The position numbers and the translations under genes were made by a program. A stretch of DNA of 64,000 nucleotides from Corynebacterium glyciniphilum AJ 3170 (lineage in GTDB: Bacteria; Actinomycetota; Actinomycetes; Mycobacteriales; Mycobacteriaceae): contig NZ_VDYZ01000007.1 of assembly GCF_007673095.1 (NCBI RefSeq), forward strand, positions 1 through 64,000, written 5' to 3'. This document shows positions 34,545 to 43,136 of the stretch, in pieces (position 1 is the stretch's first letter; every line of letters starts with the position of its first letter). Below the pieces are notes generated by a model that saw only the letters and a list, made by a program, of their open reading frames with translations, searched no databases and was not told the DNA's origin.

Positions 34545-36293
34545 TCACGGTGTCTGCATCTGCCACGCATCCCACAGCCGTGAGTAGTGCCCCTCGCGTG
34601 CCAGGAGATCGGTGTGCGTCCCTGCTTCGGCGATCGTTCCGCGGTCGAGGACCACCACCAGGTCCGCGTTGTGGGCCTGGGAGAGCTGGTGGGCGACGAT
34701 GACCGATGTCCTCCCGGCCGTGACCGCGTTCACCGCAGCATCGAGCCGTGCGAGGGCGTCGCCTGTTCCGGCATGGGCGGTGGCCTCGTCGAGGACGATG
34801 ACCGGCGGATCGGCGAGAAGTACCCGGGCCAGCGCCAGCAGCTGGAGTACCGACTCGTCGAGTGGACCGGTGTCATCGAGGTCGAGACTCTCTCCACGCT
34901 CCGGTGCCACGACCGCCAACGCCGCGAGGAGTTCGGCGTCCGTCGCATCCGGTGCGGCGAGTCGCAGGTTGTCCGCCACCGACTGCGAGAACTGGTGGAG
35001 CTCCTGGGTGACCAGCACGCAGGCAGGCGTCCCGTCCGCAGTGACCGCGTTGTCTGCGGTTGCGCGGCCGACGGTGACGCTGCCCCGGTCGGGTCGCAAT
35101 GAGCCGGCGATGAGACGGGCGAGCGTCGACTTCCCGGACCCGGAGGCGCCGACCAGCACCACACGACACCCGGCGGGGATCGAGAGTGTGACGTGGTCCA
35201 CGCCTGCTCCGGTGCCGCCGTACCGGAACGAGACGTCCCTGATCTCCACAGGTTGGGCCGACCTCCCGCCGCAGTCCGGTACCGTCTGCGGTTCCTGCAC
35301 GGTATGTCGGGCCACCAGGACGCCGACGAGGCGTGCCAGGCCGACCTCCGCACGCTGAAGATCGTCGATGCTGGCCAGCAGGACGCTCACCGGGGCGAAG
35401 ATCCGTTGGAAGAACAACGCGCCTGCGGTCGCGGCACCCACAGTGAGTGCCCCGGCGTCGACCCGCCAGAATCCCACGCAGATGACGGCGGCGAGACCGA
35501 GGAACTCCGCTGTGTTCAGGCCGCCGTTGAAGACATTGCGTACCTTTGTCGCCGCGCGGCCGATCTCCACCGAGGCGAGACTCCGCTCGGCGATGAGCCC
35601 CAGGCGTGCGTCCTCCCTGGTATGGGCGCACACCGTCTCTGACCCATTGACGGTTTCGATCAGCGCCTGACCGCGTTCGGCGTCCATCCGTTGCTGACGG
35701 ATGTACAACGGCCGCGACCTCCGCAGGAAGACCGTCCCGGAGAGGAGCTGGACGGGGACGGCCACCAGTGCCGCGAGCGCCAGCCACGGATCCAGCACGG
35801 CGAACCCCAGTGCGGTGACCAGCAGAGTGAACAGTGCCTGGGTGGTGCGTGGAAGGACCTCGGTGACTGCGGTGGTCACGGATTCGACGTCGCCGGTGAC
35901 GCGCGAGACGACATCCGAACTCCCGGCGTTCTCCACGTCCGTGGTGTCCAGGTTCACCGCGGCCTCGAGGACGTCTTCCCGCAACCCCGCCAGCACATCC
36001 TGCAACGTGTGGACCAGCAGGCGTCCACCCCACAGGAGGAGCACCGCGGCGACAACGCCGGCCACCACGATGCCGCCGACGGTGAGTGAGAGTCGCCCCA
36101 GACCGTGCCCGTCGATGACGTCGTCGACGATACGTCCCTGCAGAGCAGGGACCGCGAGAGCAGCGGCGGAGCCGACGGTGAAGGCTGCGACGACGGCGGC
36201 CAGGGCCCTCAGACGGTCGCCCAGCAACGCCCACACCGTGCGGAGTGTCTGTCGGACGGTGGCCTCGGGGAGGCGGGACTCCACCGCGCTCAC
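34545..36293 (-). CDS. ABC transporter half with canonical Walker A but degenerate signature
   Basis: 582-aa exporter-fold half transporter. Six membrane segments (to about residue 310) are fused to a nucleotide-binding domain. Walker A is intact (VGASGSGKST, 381-390), as are the Q-loop Gln (Q430 in VTQELHQ), Walker B with catalytic Glu (VIVLDEAT, E503) and the H-loop (IVAHQLSQ). The ABC signature, normally LSGGQ, is PLDES (478-482). It therefore cannot supply the signature half of an ATP site. The partner gene directly upstream overlaps it by 4 bp (GTGA) and shows the opposite pattern. The location beside siderophore genes suggests siderophore transport. Confidence 0.88.
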   Translation of the reverse strand: MSAVESRLPEATVRQTLRTVWALLGDRLRALAAVVAAFTVGSAAALAVPALQGRIVDDVIDGHGLGRLSLTVGGIVVAGVVAAVLLLWGGRLLVHTLQDVLAGLREDVLEAAVNLDTTDVENAGSSDVVSRVTGDVESVTTAVTEVLPRTTQALFTLLVTALGFAVLDPWLALAALVAVPVQLLSGTVFLRRSRPLYIRQQRMDAERGQALIETVNGSETVCAHTREDARLGLIAERSLASVEIGRAATKVRNVFNGGLNTAEFLGLAAVICVGFWRVDAGALTVGAATAGALFFQRIFAPVSVLLASIDDLQRAEVGLARLVGVLVARHTVQEPQTVPDCGGRSAQPVEIRDVSFRYGGTGAGVDHVTLSIPAGCRVVLVGASGSGKSTLARLIAGSLRPDRGSVTVGRATADNAVTADGTPACVLVTQELHQFSQSVADNLRLAAPDATDAELLAALAVVAPERGESLDLDDTGPLDESVLQLLALARVLLADPPVIVLDEATAHAGTGDALARLDAAVNAVTAGRTSVIVAHQLSQAHNADLVVVLDRGTIAEAGTHTDLLAREGHYSRLWDAWQMQTP

Positions 36294-37924
36294 AGGTCCA
36301 CCACCGTGTCACAGTGGCTGAGGACCATACGGTCGGACGACACCACCAGTACGGCCCGGGCCCCGTCGCGACGGATGAAGGAGGTCACCCCGGCGGCCAC
36401 GTTCCGGGACGTCACCGGGTCCAGGGAGATCGTCGGTTCGTCGAGGACGAGGACGGAACCGGCCGTGTGGAGGGCGCGGGCCAGCGCGACCCGCTGGCGT
36501 TGTCCGCCGGAGAGTCGGCGGCCGTCCTCCCCGACGGCGACCTCGGCGGACCCCAGGTGGTCGATCACGTCGTCGAGCGCGGTGGCGGCCGCGATGTCAG
36601 GGTCCGCCGGTTCGTCCGTGAAGGTCACGTTCTCCCTCAGGGACCCGGTGAACAGGGTCGCGCCCCGAGGCGGCACGGTGACCGTGTGCCGCCACATCTC
36701 CGGGCCCAGATCGAGGGCGTCCACTCCGCCGAGGAAGAGCTCGCCGCGGCGTGGAGTGGTACGGAATCCGAGGAGATCGGTTACCCGGCGCGCGTCTGTG
36801 GCATCCGCGACGTGCAGGCCGACAACGTCACCGGGAACCGCCGTCACCGCGGTGCCCGTGTCCGTCACCCAGGTCAGTGCAGTGCCGGTGGCCGCGGGGC
36901 CACCCGACGTGCCCCTCGCGCCGGGAAGCAGGAACTCCCCGGAGATGAACTCCTGCAGGCGTGCCGCGGAGGCGCGTTTGTAGGCCCAGTTCGCCCCGAA
37001 CGTCCCGATGTGCGCCAGTGAGGCCTTGAAGAACTGCGCCAACCCGATCACCGTCACCAGCTCGCCGGGGGTGATGACTCCGTTGACGGTCATCCATCCG
37101 GCGGTGAAGGTCAGCAGTGCCAGGTAGAGCAGTGAGACGATGTCGCTGACCGCGTCGTAGTTGCGGAGTGAGACTGCCGATGCGACCGCGGCGTCGCGGG
37201 AGCGGGTGCTGGCCCGGCGGTAGCGCCGCACGATCTCCCCCTGGGCACCCAGGCCACGGAGGATGCGTAAGCCCGCCATGGCGTCGGTGGCGACTTCGCT
37301 GGCGTCGGCGACCGCGCGTTGTTCGCTCCGTCCGCGGGCGAACATCGGCCGGGAGAGCCGCTGCATCAGGACCAGGACGGCGACCGCGCCACCGAGGACC
37401 CCGACGCCCAACGGGACGGAGATGACCAGGAGGGCGCCGGCGGCGGCGACAAGCCCGGCCACCGTGGCGAGTTGCTGGGCGATGCTCCAGGCGACACCGG
37501 CCACCTGAAAGGTGTCGTTCGTGGTGATGGAGAGAATCTCACCGGTGGCGCGGGGCGCGTGGCGCCGGGGGTGGAGGGCCCGGCTGACGGCGAGTTGGCG
37601 CAGGTCGTGCTCGCCGTGGCCGTAGACCCGCACCATGCCGAGCATTGCCCGCTGGTAGGCCAGGGACATCAGCAGGAAGGCCCCGGCCAGGACACCGAGC
37701 CAGGTGACCAGCGCGTGGGCGTCGCCGGGCATGATCGCCCGGTCGATGAGGACACCGATGAGCACGGGGACGGCCGCCTCGCCGAGGTCGTGCACGATCA
37801 GTCCGCCGGTGCAGAGCGCGAGGCGTCCGGCGCGTCGGTCACGTGTCAGTGCGATGCGCAGAATCTGCCCGGTGGTGACGGTGGTGGGGTCCTCCGGCAG
37901 GTGGGTGTTCGGTGGGGTCCGCAT
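36290..37924 (-). CDS. ABC transporter half with canonical signature but no Walker A
   Basis: 544-aa exporter-fold half transporter. The membrane domain has six segments, and the coupling region includes SITTNDTFQVA. In the ATPase domain the signature LSGGQRQRVALARAL (471-475) and Walker B VLVLDEPT (E496) are intact. The Walker A position reads GLHVADATDARRV, with no GxxxxGKS/T; the Q-loop Gln is replaced in VTVPPRGATLF, and the H-loop His is lost (VLVVSSDRMVL). It should not bind ATP productively by itself. With its downstream neighbour it would form a heterodimer with one working composite site. It is the first gene of the operon, ATG 37924. Confidence 0.88.
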   Translation of the reverse strand: MRTPPNTHLPEDPTTVTTGQILRIALTRDRRAGRLALCTGGLIVHDLGEAAVPVLIGVLIDRAIMPGDAHALVTWLGVLAGAFLLMSLAYQRAMLGMVRVYGHGEHDLRQLAVSRALHPRRHAPRATGEILSITTNDTFQVAGVAWSIAQQLATVAGLVAAAGALLVISVPLGVGVLGGAVAVLVLMQRLSRPMFARGRSEQRAVADASEVATDAMAGLRILRGLGAQGEIVRRYRRASTRSRDAAVASAVSLRNYDAVSDIVSLLYLALLTFTAGWMTVNGVITPGELVTVIGLAQFFKASLAHIGTFGANWAYKRASAARLQEFISGEFLLPGARGTSGGPAATGTALTWVTDTGTAVTAVPGDVVGLHVADATDARRVTDLLGFRTTPRRGELFLGGVDALDLGPEMWRHTVTVPPRGATLFTGSLRENVTFTDEPADPDIAAATALDDVIDHLGSAEVAVGEDGRRLSGGQRQRVALARALHTAGSVLVLDEPTISLDPVTSRNVAAGVTSFIRRDGARAVLVVSSDRMVLSHCDTVVDL

Positions 37925-38054
37925 GACAGTTCACGCTAGGGACGCCGGGAGTGCCCGGGCGGACGACAGTCGTCGTACAGCGGACACGGCGTCGGAACCG
38001 TTGTCCTGGCTGGTCGCCGTGTCCGTTCAGCGTCCCAGGATGACCGAATCGCGA

Positions 38055-38073
38055 AGGGTACCCTCACTAGAAT
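38055..38073 (+). promoter_or_regulatory. Promoter with AGGGTACCCT palindrome
   Basis: Perfect 10-bp palindrome at 38055-38064, followed by a TAGAAT -10 box at 38068-38073. It overlaps the spacer of the binding-protein promoter. The AGG-N4-CCT shape resembles the inner half of a DtxR box, but the match is weak. Confidence 0.4.
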
Positions 38074-38123
38074 CCTCCCCGTGTGCCGGGTATCCGGTGG
38101 ATCCGTGGATGAGAGGAACAGCG

Positions 38124-39101
38124 ATGCAGTCAGTCCGTACCAGAGCCCGTCGTGCAGGTTTAGCCCTGTTGACCGGAGCCGCCGTCCTGACGGCCGCGGC
38201 ATGCGGGACGTCCGACGCAGGGCAGGACGACGACGGACATCGGACAGTCGACAGCGCCTACGGCGAGGTCGAGGTTCCGGAGGCACCGGAGCGCGTCGTC
38301 GCCGTCTCCTACGACACCCCGTGGCAGCTCAAGTCCCTTGACGTCACACCGGTGGGTGCTCAGGACTACGGCGACTACTCACAGGGTTTCACCGATGAGC
38401 AGATGGAGTTCGTGGAACAGGCGGATCCGGTCGGGAAGTTCTTCGACCTGGATATCGAGGCGGTGGCCGCTGCTGAACCGGACGTGATCGTCGGTGACGT
38501 CCTCGAGATCGACGAGGACATCTACACGAAGCTCTCCGAGATCGCCCCGACGGTCGTCGTTGAAGGGGAGAGCCGGGGAGACTGGAAGACCATCGTCGGT
38601 GAGATCGCCGCCGCGGTCGGCGCCGAGGATGCTCTCAAGGAGACCACGGCGGCCTATGAGAAACGGCTGGGGGAACTACAGGATGAGTACCGTGACGTGC
38701 TCGACACGTACTCCTTCGCCTCGATCGGGCCGATGGCGGATTCCGCGAACTTCTACATCAACTACCCCTCCGGGATCCTGGGCGCGGTGTACGAGGAAGT
38801 CGGTATGCGCACGGCACCGTCGGTCCCGACCGGTGAGTTCCCTAAAGGGTGGGAGGAGTACTCCACCGAGAAGATCGGAGAGTTGCTCGGTGAGGCCGAC
38901 GTTGTCCTCGTCCCTGTCCTCGCGGACGGGACAGTGGACCCGGTCATGCAGGAGATCATCGACAGTCCGCTGTTCCGGCAGCTGAAGGCGGCGCAGGACG
39001 ACCACGTCGTCAGTATTGACGGACTTGTCACCGACTACGAGTCTGCGACGGCGTATCTCGACGTCATCGAGGACAAGGTCCTCGCGCCGCTGCAGGACTG
39101 A
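38124..39101 (+). CDS. Iron-siderophore substrate-binding lipoprotein
   Basis: 325-aa FecB/FhuD-type binding protein. The signal peptide is RARRAGLALLTGAAVLTAAAC with lipobox LTAAAC, so the protein should be lipid-anchored outside the membrane. The mature part starts acidic, then VDSAYGEVEVPEAPERVVAVSY, AAAEPDVIVGDVLEI, LSEIAPTVVVEGE and the C-terminal LKAAQDDHVVSIDGLV are family-typical. GAGAGGA lies 6 nt before ATG 38124, and the mRNA leader is about 43 nt from a TAGAAT promoter. It is divergent from the ABC pair and followed by a second binding protein after 30 nt. Confidence 0.9.
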   Translation: MQSVRTRARRAGLALLTGAAVLTAAACGTSDAGQDDDGHRTVDSAYGEVEVPEAPERVVAVSYDTPWQLKSLDVTPVGAQDYGDYSQGFTDEQMEFVEQADPVGKFFDLDIEAVAAAEPDVIVGDVLEIDEDIYTKLSEIAPTVVVEGESRGDWKTIVGEIAAAVGAEDALKETTAAYEKRLGELQDEYRDVLDTYSFASIGPMADSANFYINYPSGILGAVYEEVGMRTAPSVPTGEFPKGWEEYSTEKIGELLGEADVVLVPVLADGTVDPVMQEIIDSPLFRQLKAAQDDHVVSIDGLVTDYESATAYLDVIEDKVLAPLQD

Positions 39102-39131
39102 TCCCCACCACCCTTCCCGATCGGAGCAATC

Positions 39132-40214
39132 ATGTCCCCTGTGACATTCCCTGTGACCAGGACCCGTCGTACCGTTGTCACCGTATCCCTGGCACTGGCG
39201 GTGGTGCCGACCCTGCTTGCCGGTTGCTCGGCCACGGATGAACCGAGACCGGATGGTTCGGCCACCGCAAGCGGCGGAGACACACGTGTCTTCGCCGAAC
39301 CGGATGACGGGGCGTTCCCTGTCACGCTGGACCACGCGTACGGTGAAACGACGATCGAGGAGCAGGCGGAGCGCGTGGTCGTCGTCGGCTGGGCGGGAGC
39401 GGACCTCGCGGTCCAGCTCGGTACCGTCCCGGTGGTGCAGGGAGTGGCCGGGGGAGAGGGTGACAGCGCGGACTACCACCCCTGGTTCCGGGAGGCGGTC
39501 GAGGACCTCGGGGCTCCACTGCCGGCCACCGACCCGTCCCTGGAACGGGGCGAGGTCGACGTCGAGTTCGTCGCGACGCAGGAGCCCGACCTCATTCTCG
39601 CCATCAGCTCAGGCATAAGTGCCGACGAGTACGACCGTCTCTCCGACATCGCACCGACGGTCGCGTTCCCGGACGAGCCCTGGGGCACGTCCGCCGAGGA
39701 CCACCTGACGATGGTCGGTGACGCTCTGGGCCGGTCGTCTGAGGCAGAGAAGATCACCCGGGAACTCGACGAGAGGGTCAGTGAGGTGGGGGCCGACCAT
39801 CCCGAGCTGTCGGGTGTCTCGTTCCTCTACGGATTCCTCCCCACGGACGGGCAGACGGTGATCTTCTCCGAGGCGGACCCGCGTGTCAGGACCCTGGAGC
39901 AGTTGGGGCTGGTCCCCTCGTCCGACCTGGAGGAGCTCGCCCGGGAGGCCGACGGGGTGTCGAGCTTCAATGTCGCTGTCGAACGACTGATCACCACGGA
40001 CACGGATATCTACGTGACGACCGTCGATCGCGCGGAGTGGGACGCCGCCGTGGCAGAGGACCGTGCCTTTGCCGCGTGGGACCCGGTCGCCGCAGAGAAT
40101 GCGGCGGTCATCGACGACCCCGACGTCGGGCTGGCGCTGGCGACCTCCACTCCGCTGAGTCTCGCCTGGGCCGTCGAGGATATCGCGGACGATCTCTCCA
40201 CAGCGGTGGATTGA
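39132..40214 (+). CDS. Iron-siderophore substrate-binding lipoprotein
   Basis: 360-aa FecB-type binding lipoprotein, second gene of a tandem pair. The signal peptide ends in the lipobox LLAGC. The mature protein has DHAYGETTIEEQAERVVVVGWAGADL, ATQEPDLILAISSGI, LSDIAPTVAFP and AWAVEDIADDLS. The first lobe contains a strand resembling its neighbour, but they diverge strongly otherwise, so the two likely bind different siderophores. It is likely co-transcribed with the upstream gene. It converges on the next binding protein gene with a 25-bp gap. Confidence 0.89.
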   Translation: MSPVTFPVTRTRRTVVTVSLALAVVPTLLAGCSATDEPRPDGSATASGGDTRVFAEPDDGAFPVTLDHAYGETTIEEQAERVVVVGWAGADLAVQLGTVPVVQGVAGGEGDSADYHPWFREAVEDLGAPLPATDPSLERGEVDVEFVATQEPDLILAISSGISADEYDRLSDIAPTVAFPDEPWGTSAEDHLTMVGDALGRSSEAEKITRELDERVSEVGADHPELSGVSFLYGFLPTDGQTVIFSEADPRVRTLEQLGLVPSSDLEELAREADGVSSFNVAVERLITTDTDIYVTTVDRAEWDAAVAEDRAFAAWDPVAAENAAVIDDPDVGLALATSTPLSLAWAVEDIADDLSTAVD

Positions 40215-40239
40215 CCGTCGGTGCACTGAACCGCGCAGG

Positions 40240-41238
40240 TCAGGCGGAGAGCTGTTCGACGACGTACTCGGCGAAATCCGCTCCGACCTTCGAATAGCCG
40301 GCACGGTGGTTGTAGAGGAGTTGAGGGGTCTTCCCGTCCGCTACGGCCGGCAACCGCTTCCAGAGTGCGTCGTCGGCGACGGGGGAGTCAGGATTCTGGA
40401 CCAGGATGACATCCGCCTCTGTGAGGATGTTGAGGTTCTCCTTGCTGTACAGCCGCAGCGACCCGTCGGGCTCGCGGGAGCCGCTGTCGGTGAGCAGTGA
40501 GAAGCCCAGGTCCGTGAGAACCTCAGGGGCAAGGTTCTCGTCCTCGAGAACGAACTGGTCGTCCTGCAGTGCCACTACGGCGACGGTTTTCCCTTTGTAG
40601 TCGGACAGTGTGCCGCGCCCCTCCTCAATTACGTGGTGGTAGTCGGCGATGCTCCGTTCCGCGTCCTCCCGCTTGCCCAGTTGTTCGGCCTGGTCCAGCA
40701 GGGGTTCCAACCATGCGTCGGAATTCTCGGCTCCGTCGGCCTCTGACATGGAGGTCAGGTCACCGTCGAGCCCCAACACCGGGGCGATGCCTTCCAGGCG
40801 TTCCTGTTGCCCGCTGTCGTAGGTGTCGAACCAGGCCGCGGTCGTGATGATCAGATCAGGGTCCATGTCCGCCACCGCCTCGGCATCGGGGGCGGTTGTG
40901 TCGAAGGGGTACCTGGTCACCGAGTCGGGGAGGTCATCGTTCACCACGTTGTTCTCGGCGGACTCTGCTGTGATCTCAGGTGTCGCGACGAGGTTGAGCC
41001 CGGTGATCTCCGCGAACTCGGGGCAGAGGCGGGTCTCGATACACACCACCCGCTGGGGGTCGGCGGGGATCTCCACCTGTTGGCCCGCGTAGTCGAAGGT
41101 GATGGTGTCTGCGGCATCAGTGTCACTGGCTCCACTGTCGTCGTCCGTTGCGCATGCGGTGAGGACGGTGAGGGATGTCAGGGATACGGCGCACAGGCCG
41201 GCGAGCACGCGCCCGGTGAAACGTCTTCTGGATGTCAT
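40240..41238 (-). CDS. Iron-siderophore substrate-binding lipoprotein
   Basis: 332-aa FecB-type lipoprotein, lipobox VLTAC after the h-region VLAGLCAVSLTSLT. Conserved parts are ITFDYAGQQVEIPADPQRVVCIE, DMDPDLIITTAAWF, GKTVAVVALQDDQFVL and a C-terminal LLYNHRAGYSKVGADFAEYV. TAGCGT on the minus strand (41246-41251) ends 7 nt before ATG 41238, so leaderless transcription is likely. It is divergent from the siderophore-interacting protein; a DtxR-like box lies in the shared 207-bp gap, nearer the other gene. Confidence 0.89.
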   Translation of the reverse strand: MTSRRRFTGRVLAGLCAVSLTSLTVLTACATDDDSGASDTDAADTITFDYAGQQVEIPADPQRVVCIETRLCPEFAEITGLNLVATPEITAESAENNVVNDDLPDSVTRYPFDTTAPDAEAVADMDPDLIITTAAWFDTYDSGQQERLEGIAPVLGLDGDLTSMSEADGAENSDAWLEPLLDQAEQLGKREDAERSIADYHHVIEEGRGTLSDYKGKTVAVVALQDDQFVLEDENLAPEVLTDLGFSLLTDSGSREPDGSLRLYSKENLNILTEADVILVQNPDSPVADDALWKRLPAVADGKTPQLLYNHRAGYSKVGADFAEYVVEQLSA

Positions 41239-41374
41239 GGCGTTGACGCTAACCGCAGGAGGATGTGCGAAACGGACAGGTTCTGTCTGGTGTACGACAG
41301 CGCCGCACGGTCCGGTTGCTGTACCGGTGGCACCTCCGCGAGGTCTCCTGTCTGTTCCGCGAAGAAATGAACAC

Positions 41375-41393
41375 GTAGGGTTGCCTTAGCAAA
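41375..41393 (+). promoter_or_regulatory. Candidate DtxR iron box
   Basis: GTAGGGTTGCCTTAGCAAA matches the DtxR 19-bp consensus at 13 of 19 positions. A TAATGG -10-like hexamer follows at 41396-41401. It is 53 bp before the siderophore-interacting protein gene and 137 bp before the divergent binding-protein gene. Confidence 0.55.
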
Positions 41394-41445
41394 TGTAATG
41401 GGAGCAGGGGTCGCATGGGCCTCGCTCTGACAGCAGGAGACTGAT

Positions 41446-42339
41446 ATGAGTGCAGGTCAGGTAGATTCGCAGCCTCGGATCCACCGCGCGGACGTGACTG
41501 CGGTGACACGGGTGGGTAAAGCGATGGTCCGGGTCACCCTTGGCGGACCGGACATGGTCGACTATCCGACCACCGGTGTCGGTGACGAATGGGTGCGGGT
41601 CTTCTTCCCCGATGCGCCGGGAGAGGCCGTGCGTCTACCGCGGCTGGAAGGGCGCGGCTGGGTCTACGAGGACGGCGTCGAGCCGTCGGAGATGCGCACC
41701 TACACCATCCGCGACTGGCGTCCCGGCGAGGTGGACGTCGACTTCGTCGTCCACGGCACGGGTGTAGCCACGACCTGGGCGACGTCGGTGGACGTCGGTG
41801 GGCAGGCCGGTCTGACGGAGCCGGTCGCCGTGTACCGGCGGGCGGAGGACGCGGGCCACCAGTTCCTCTTCTGCGATGAACCAGGGCTTCCGGCGGCCTT
41901 ACGGATCTGCGAGGAGGCGCCGGAGGGGCTGGCGTCCACCCTCGTGTGTGAAGTTCGGGACAGCGGCTATGAGATTCAGCCTGCCCGGGACGACATCGAA
42001 TGCATCTGGTTGCCCGGTGCAGGAAACGGTGTGTCACCCTCTCGACTACCGGACGTCCTGTCCGGGATGGACATCCCGCAGGGGGCAGCGGTGTGGGTGG
42101 GTACGGAGTCACGGGTGTCACGGACCCTGCGCCGTCAGCTCAGGGAGGAGAAGGGTCTGGCACGGACTGCGGCGACGACGATGGGGTACTGGGTTCATGA
42201 CAAGGAGGGGTGGATCGCCGCCTACGACGCATTGGGTGAGGAGTTCGCCGACAAGGTCCGCACCCTGTACGACAGCGACAGGGACCCGGACGAGGTCGCC
42301 GACATCGTCGACGGGCTCTACGAGAAGAACGGGCTGTGA
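41446..42339 (+). CDS. Siderophore-interacting flavoprotein (ViuB/SIP family)
   Basis: 297-aa cytoplasmic ferric-siderophore reductase-like protein. It begins with an FAD-binding barrel (MVRVTLGGPDM, DEWVRVFFPD) and has the hallmark EMRTYTIRDWRPGEVDVDFVVHG around residue 83-105, which binds flavin. The C-terminal NAD(P)H-like domain includes CDEPGLPAALRICEEAP and WVGTESRVSRTLRRQL. SIPs reduce Fe(III) from imported siderophores. A DtxR-like box lies before it. Its stop overlaps the GTG of the first AraC gene, so it heads a three-gene coupled unit. The proximity to an exporter-fold ABC pair recalls IrtAB, where such a domain is fused to the transporter. Confidence 0.92.
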   Translation: MSAGQVDSQPRIHRADVTAVTRVGKAMVRVTLGGPDMVDYPTTGVGDEWVRVFFPDAPGEAVRLPRLEGRGWVYEDGVEPSEMRTYTIRDWRPGEVDVDFVVHGTGVATTWATSVDVGGQAGLTEPVAVYRRAEDAGHQFLFCDEPGLPAALRICEEAPEGLASTLVCEVRDSGYEIQPARDDIECIWLPGAGNGVSPSRLPDVLSGMDIPQGAAVWVGTESRVSRTLRRQLREEKGLARTAATTMGYWVHDKEGWIAAYDALGEEFADKVRTLYDSDRDPDEVADIVDGLYEKNGL

Positions 42340-43136
42340 CCGTCCTGCACGAGGCTCCCGAGGAGCTGGTCACCGACGCCCTGATACCCGGGGATTACCT
42401 GTTGACCATGCGCGAACTCTGTTACCCCAGTCCTCTCGAGCCGGAGATCTGTTCTTCCGTAGACCACCTGCACGACCGGCATCACGTGGTGTTCTGGCCG
42501 ATGCGGGGCAGTGCCCACATCGACGTGGACGGCTACCGCCACCACCTGCCGCTCGGGCACGGGATCTTCGTTCCGGCCGGGACGGTCCATCGCGCAGACA
42601 CGAGCCCGTCGACCACGTTGACGGCCGTGTACATCAGACCGTCGGCATGGGAGGGCCAGGACGACCGGGTCCGGGACGTGGCCGTGAACTCCGCGACCCG
42701 GGAGATGCTGGTGCTCCTGGCATATAAGGGGTTGAGTCGTGACCAACGGTTCCGGGCGCAGCGGCTGTGCCTGGAGTTCATGTCGGAACCGTCCCTGCCG
42801 GGCCTGGAGCTCCCGCTACCGGACGGTCGCCTGATCCAGCCGATCACCCGTCATATCCTGGAGCGACCGGACGATGCGCGTTCCCTGGACGACTGGGCGT
42901 GGATCCTGAACACCAGCGGACGCACGATCGCCCGTGCATTCCGGGCGGACACGGGGCTGACCTTCAGCGAGTGGCGGACAGTCGCGAGGATGTCGGCGGC
43001 GGTTCGGCTGTTGGCGGACGGGGTGCCGGTGGGTACCGTGTCTCGGAAGGTCGGTTACACCTCCGCCAGCGCCTTCAGTACGGCGATGAAGCGTGTCACG
43101 GGCCGGGGGCCGCAGTACTTCCGGGCGACACGGTGA
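42336..43136 (+). CDS. AraC-family regulator, first of two
   Basis: 266-aa regulator with an N-terminal cupin-like ligand domain (HHVVFWPMRGSAHIDVDGYRHHLPLGHGIFVPAGTVHRAD, His-rich) and a C-terminal AraC helix-turn-helix pair (residues about 170-266). Those include SLDDWAWILNTSGRTIARAFRADTGLTFSEWRTVARM and VPVGTVSRKVGYTSASAFSTAMKRVTGRGPQYFR. GTG 42336 overlaps the SIP stop. Iron-linked AraC regulators such as RipA exist in corynebacteria, but this protein is not assigned to it. Its target is likely the surrounding uptake genes. Confidence 0.87.
   Translation: MTVLHEAPEELVTDALIPGDYLLTMRELCYPSPLEPEICSSVDHLHDRHHVVFWPMRGSAHIDVDGYRHHLPLGHGIFVPAGTVHRADTSPSTTLTAVYIRPSAWEGQDDRVRDVAVNSATREMLVLLAYKGLSRDQRFRAQRLCLEFMSEPSLPGLELPLPDGRLIQPITRHILERPDDARSLDDWAWILNTSGRTIARAFRADTGLTFSEWRTVARMSAAVRLLADGVPVGTVSRKVGYTSASAFSTAMKRVTGRGPQYFRATR

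Noticed and set aside
38055..38064. AGGGTACCCT as a full DtxR box
   Set aside because: The 10-bp palindrome lacks the outer arms of the 19-bp consensus; kept only as a weak promoter-associated palindrome.
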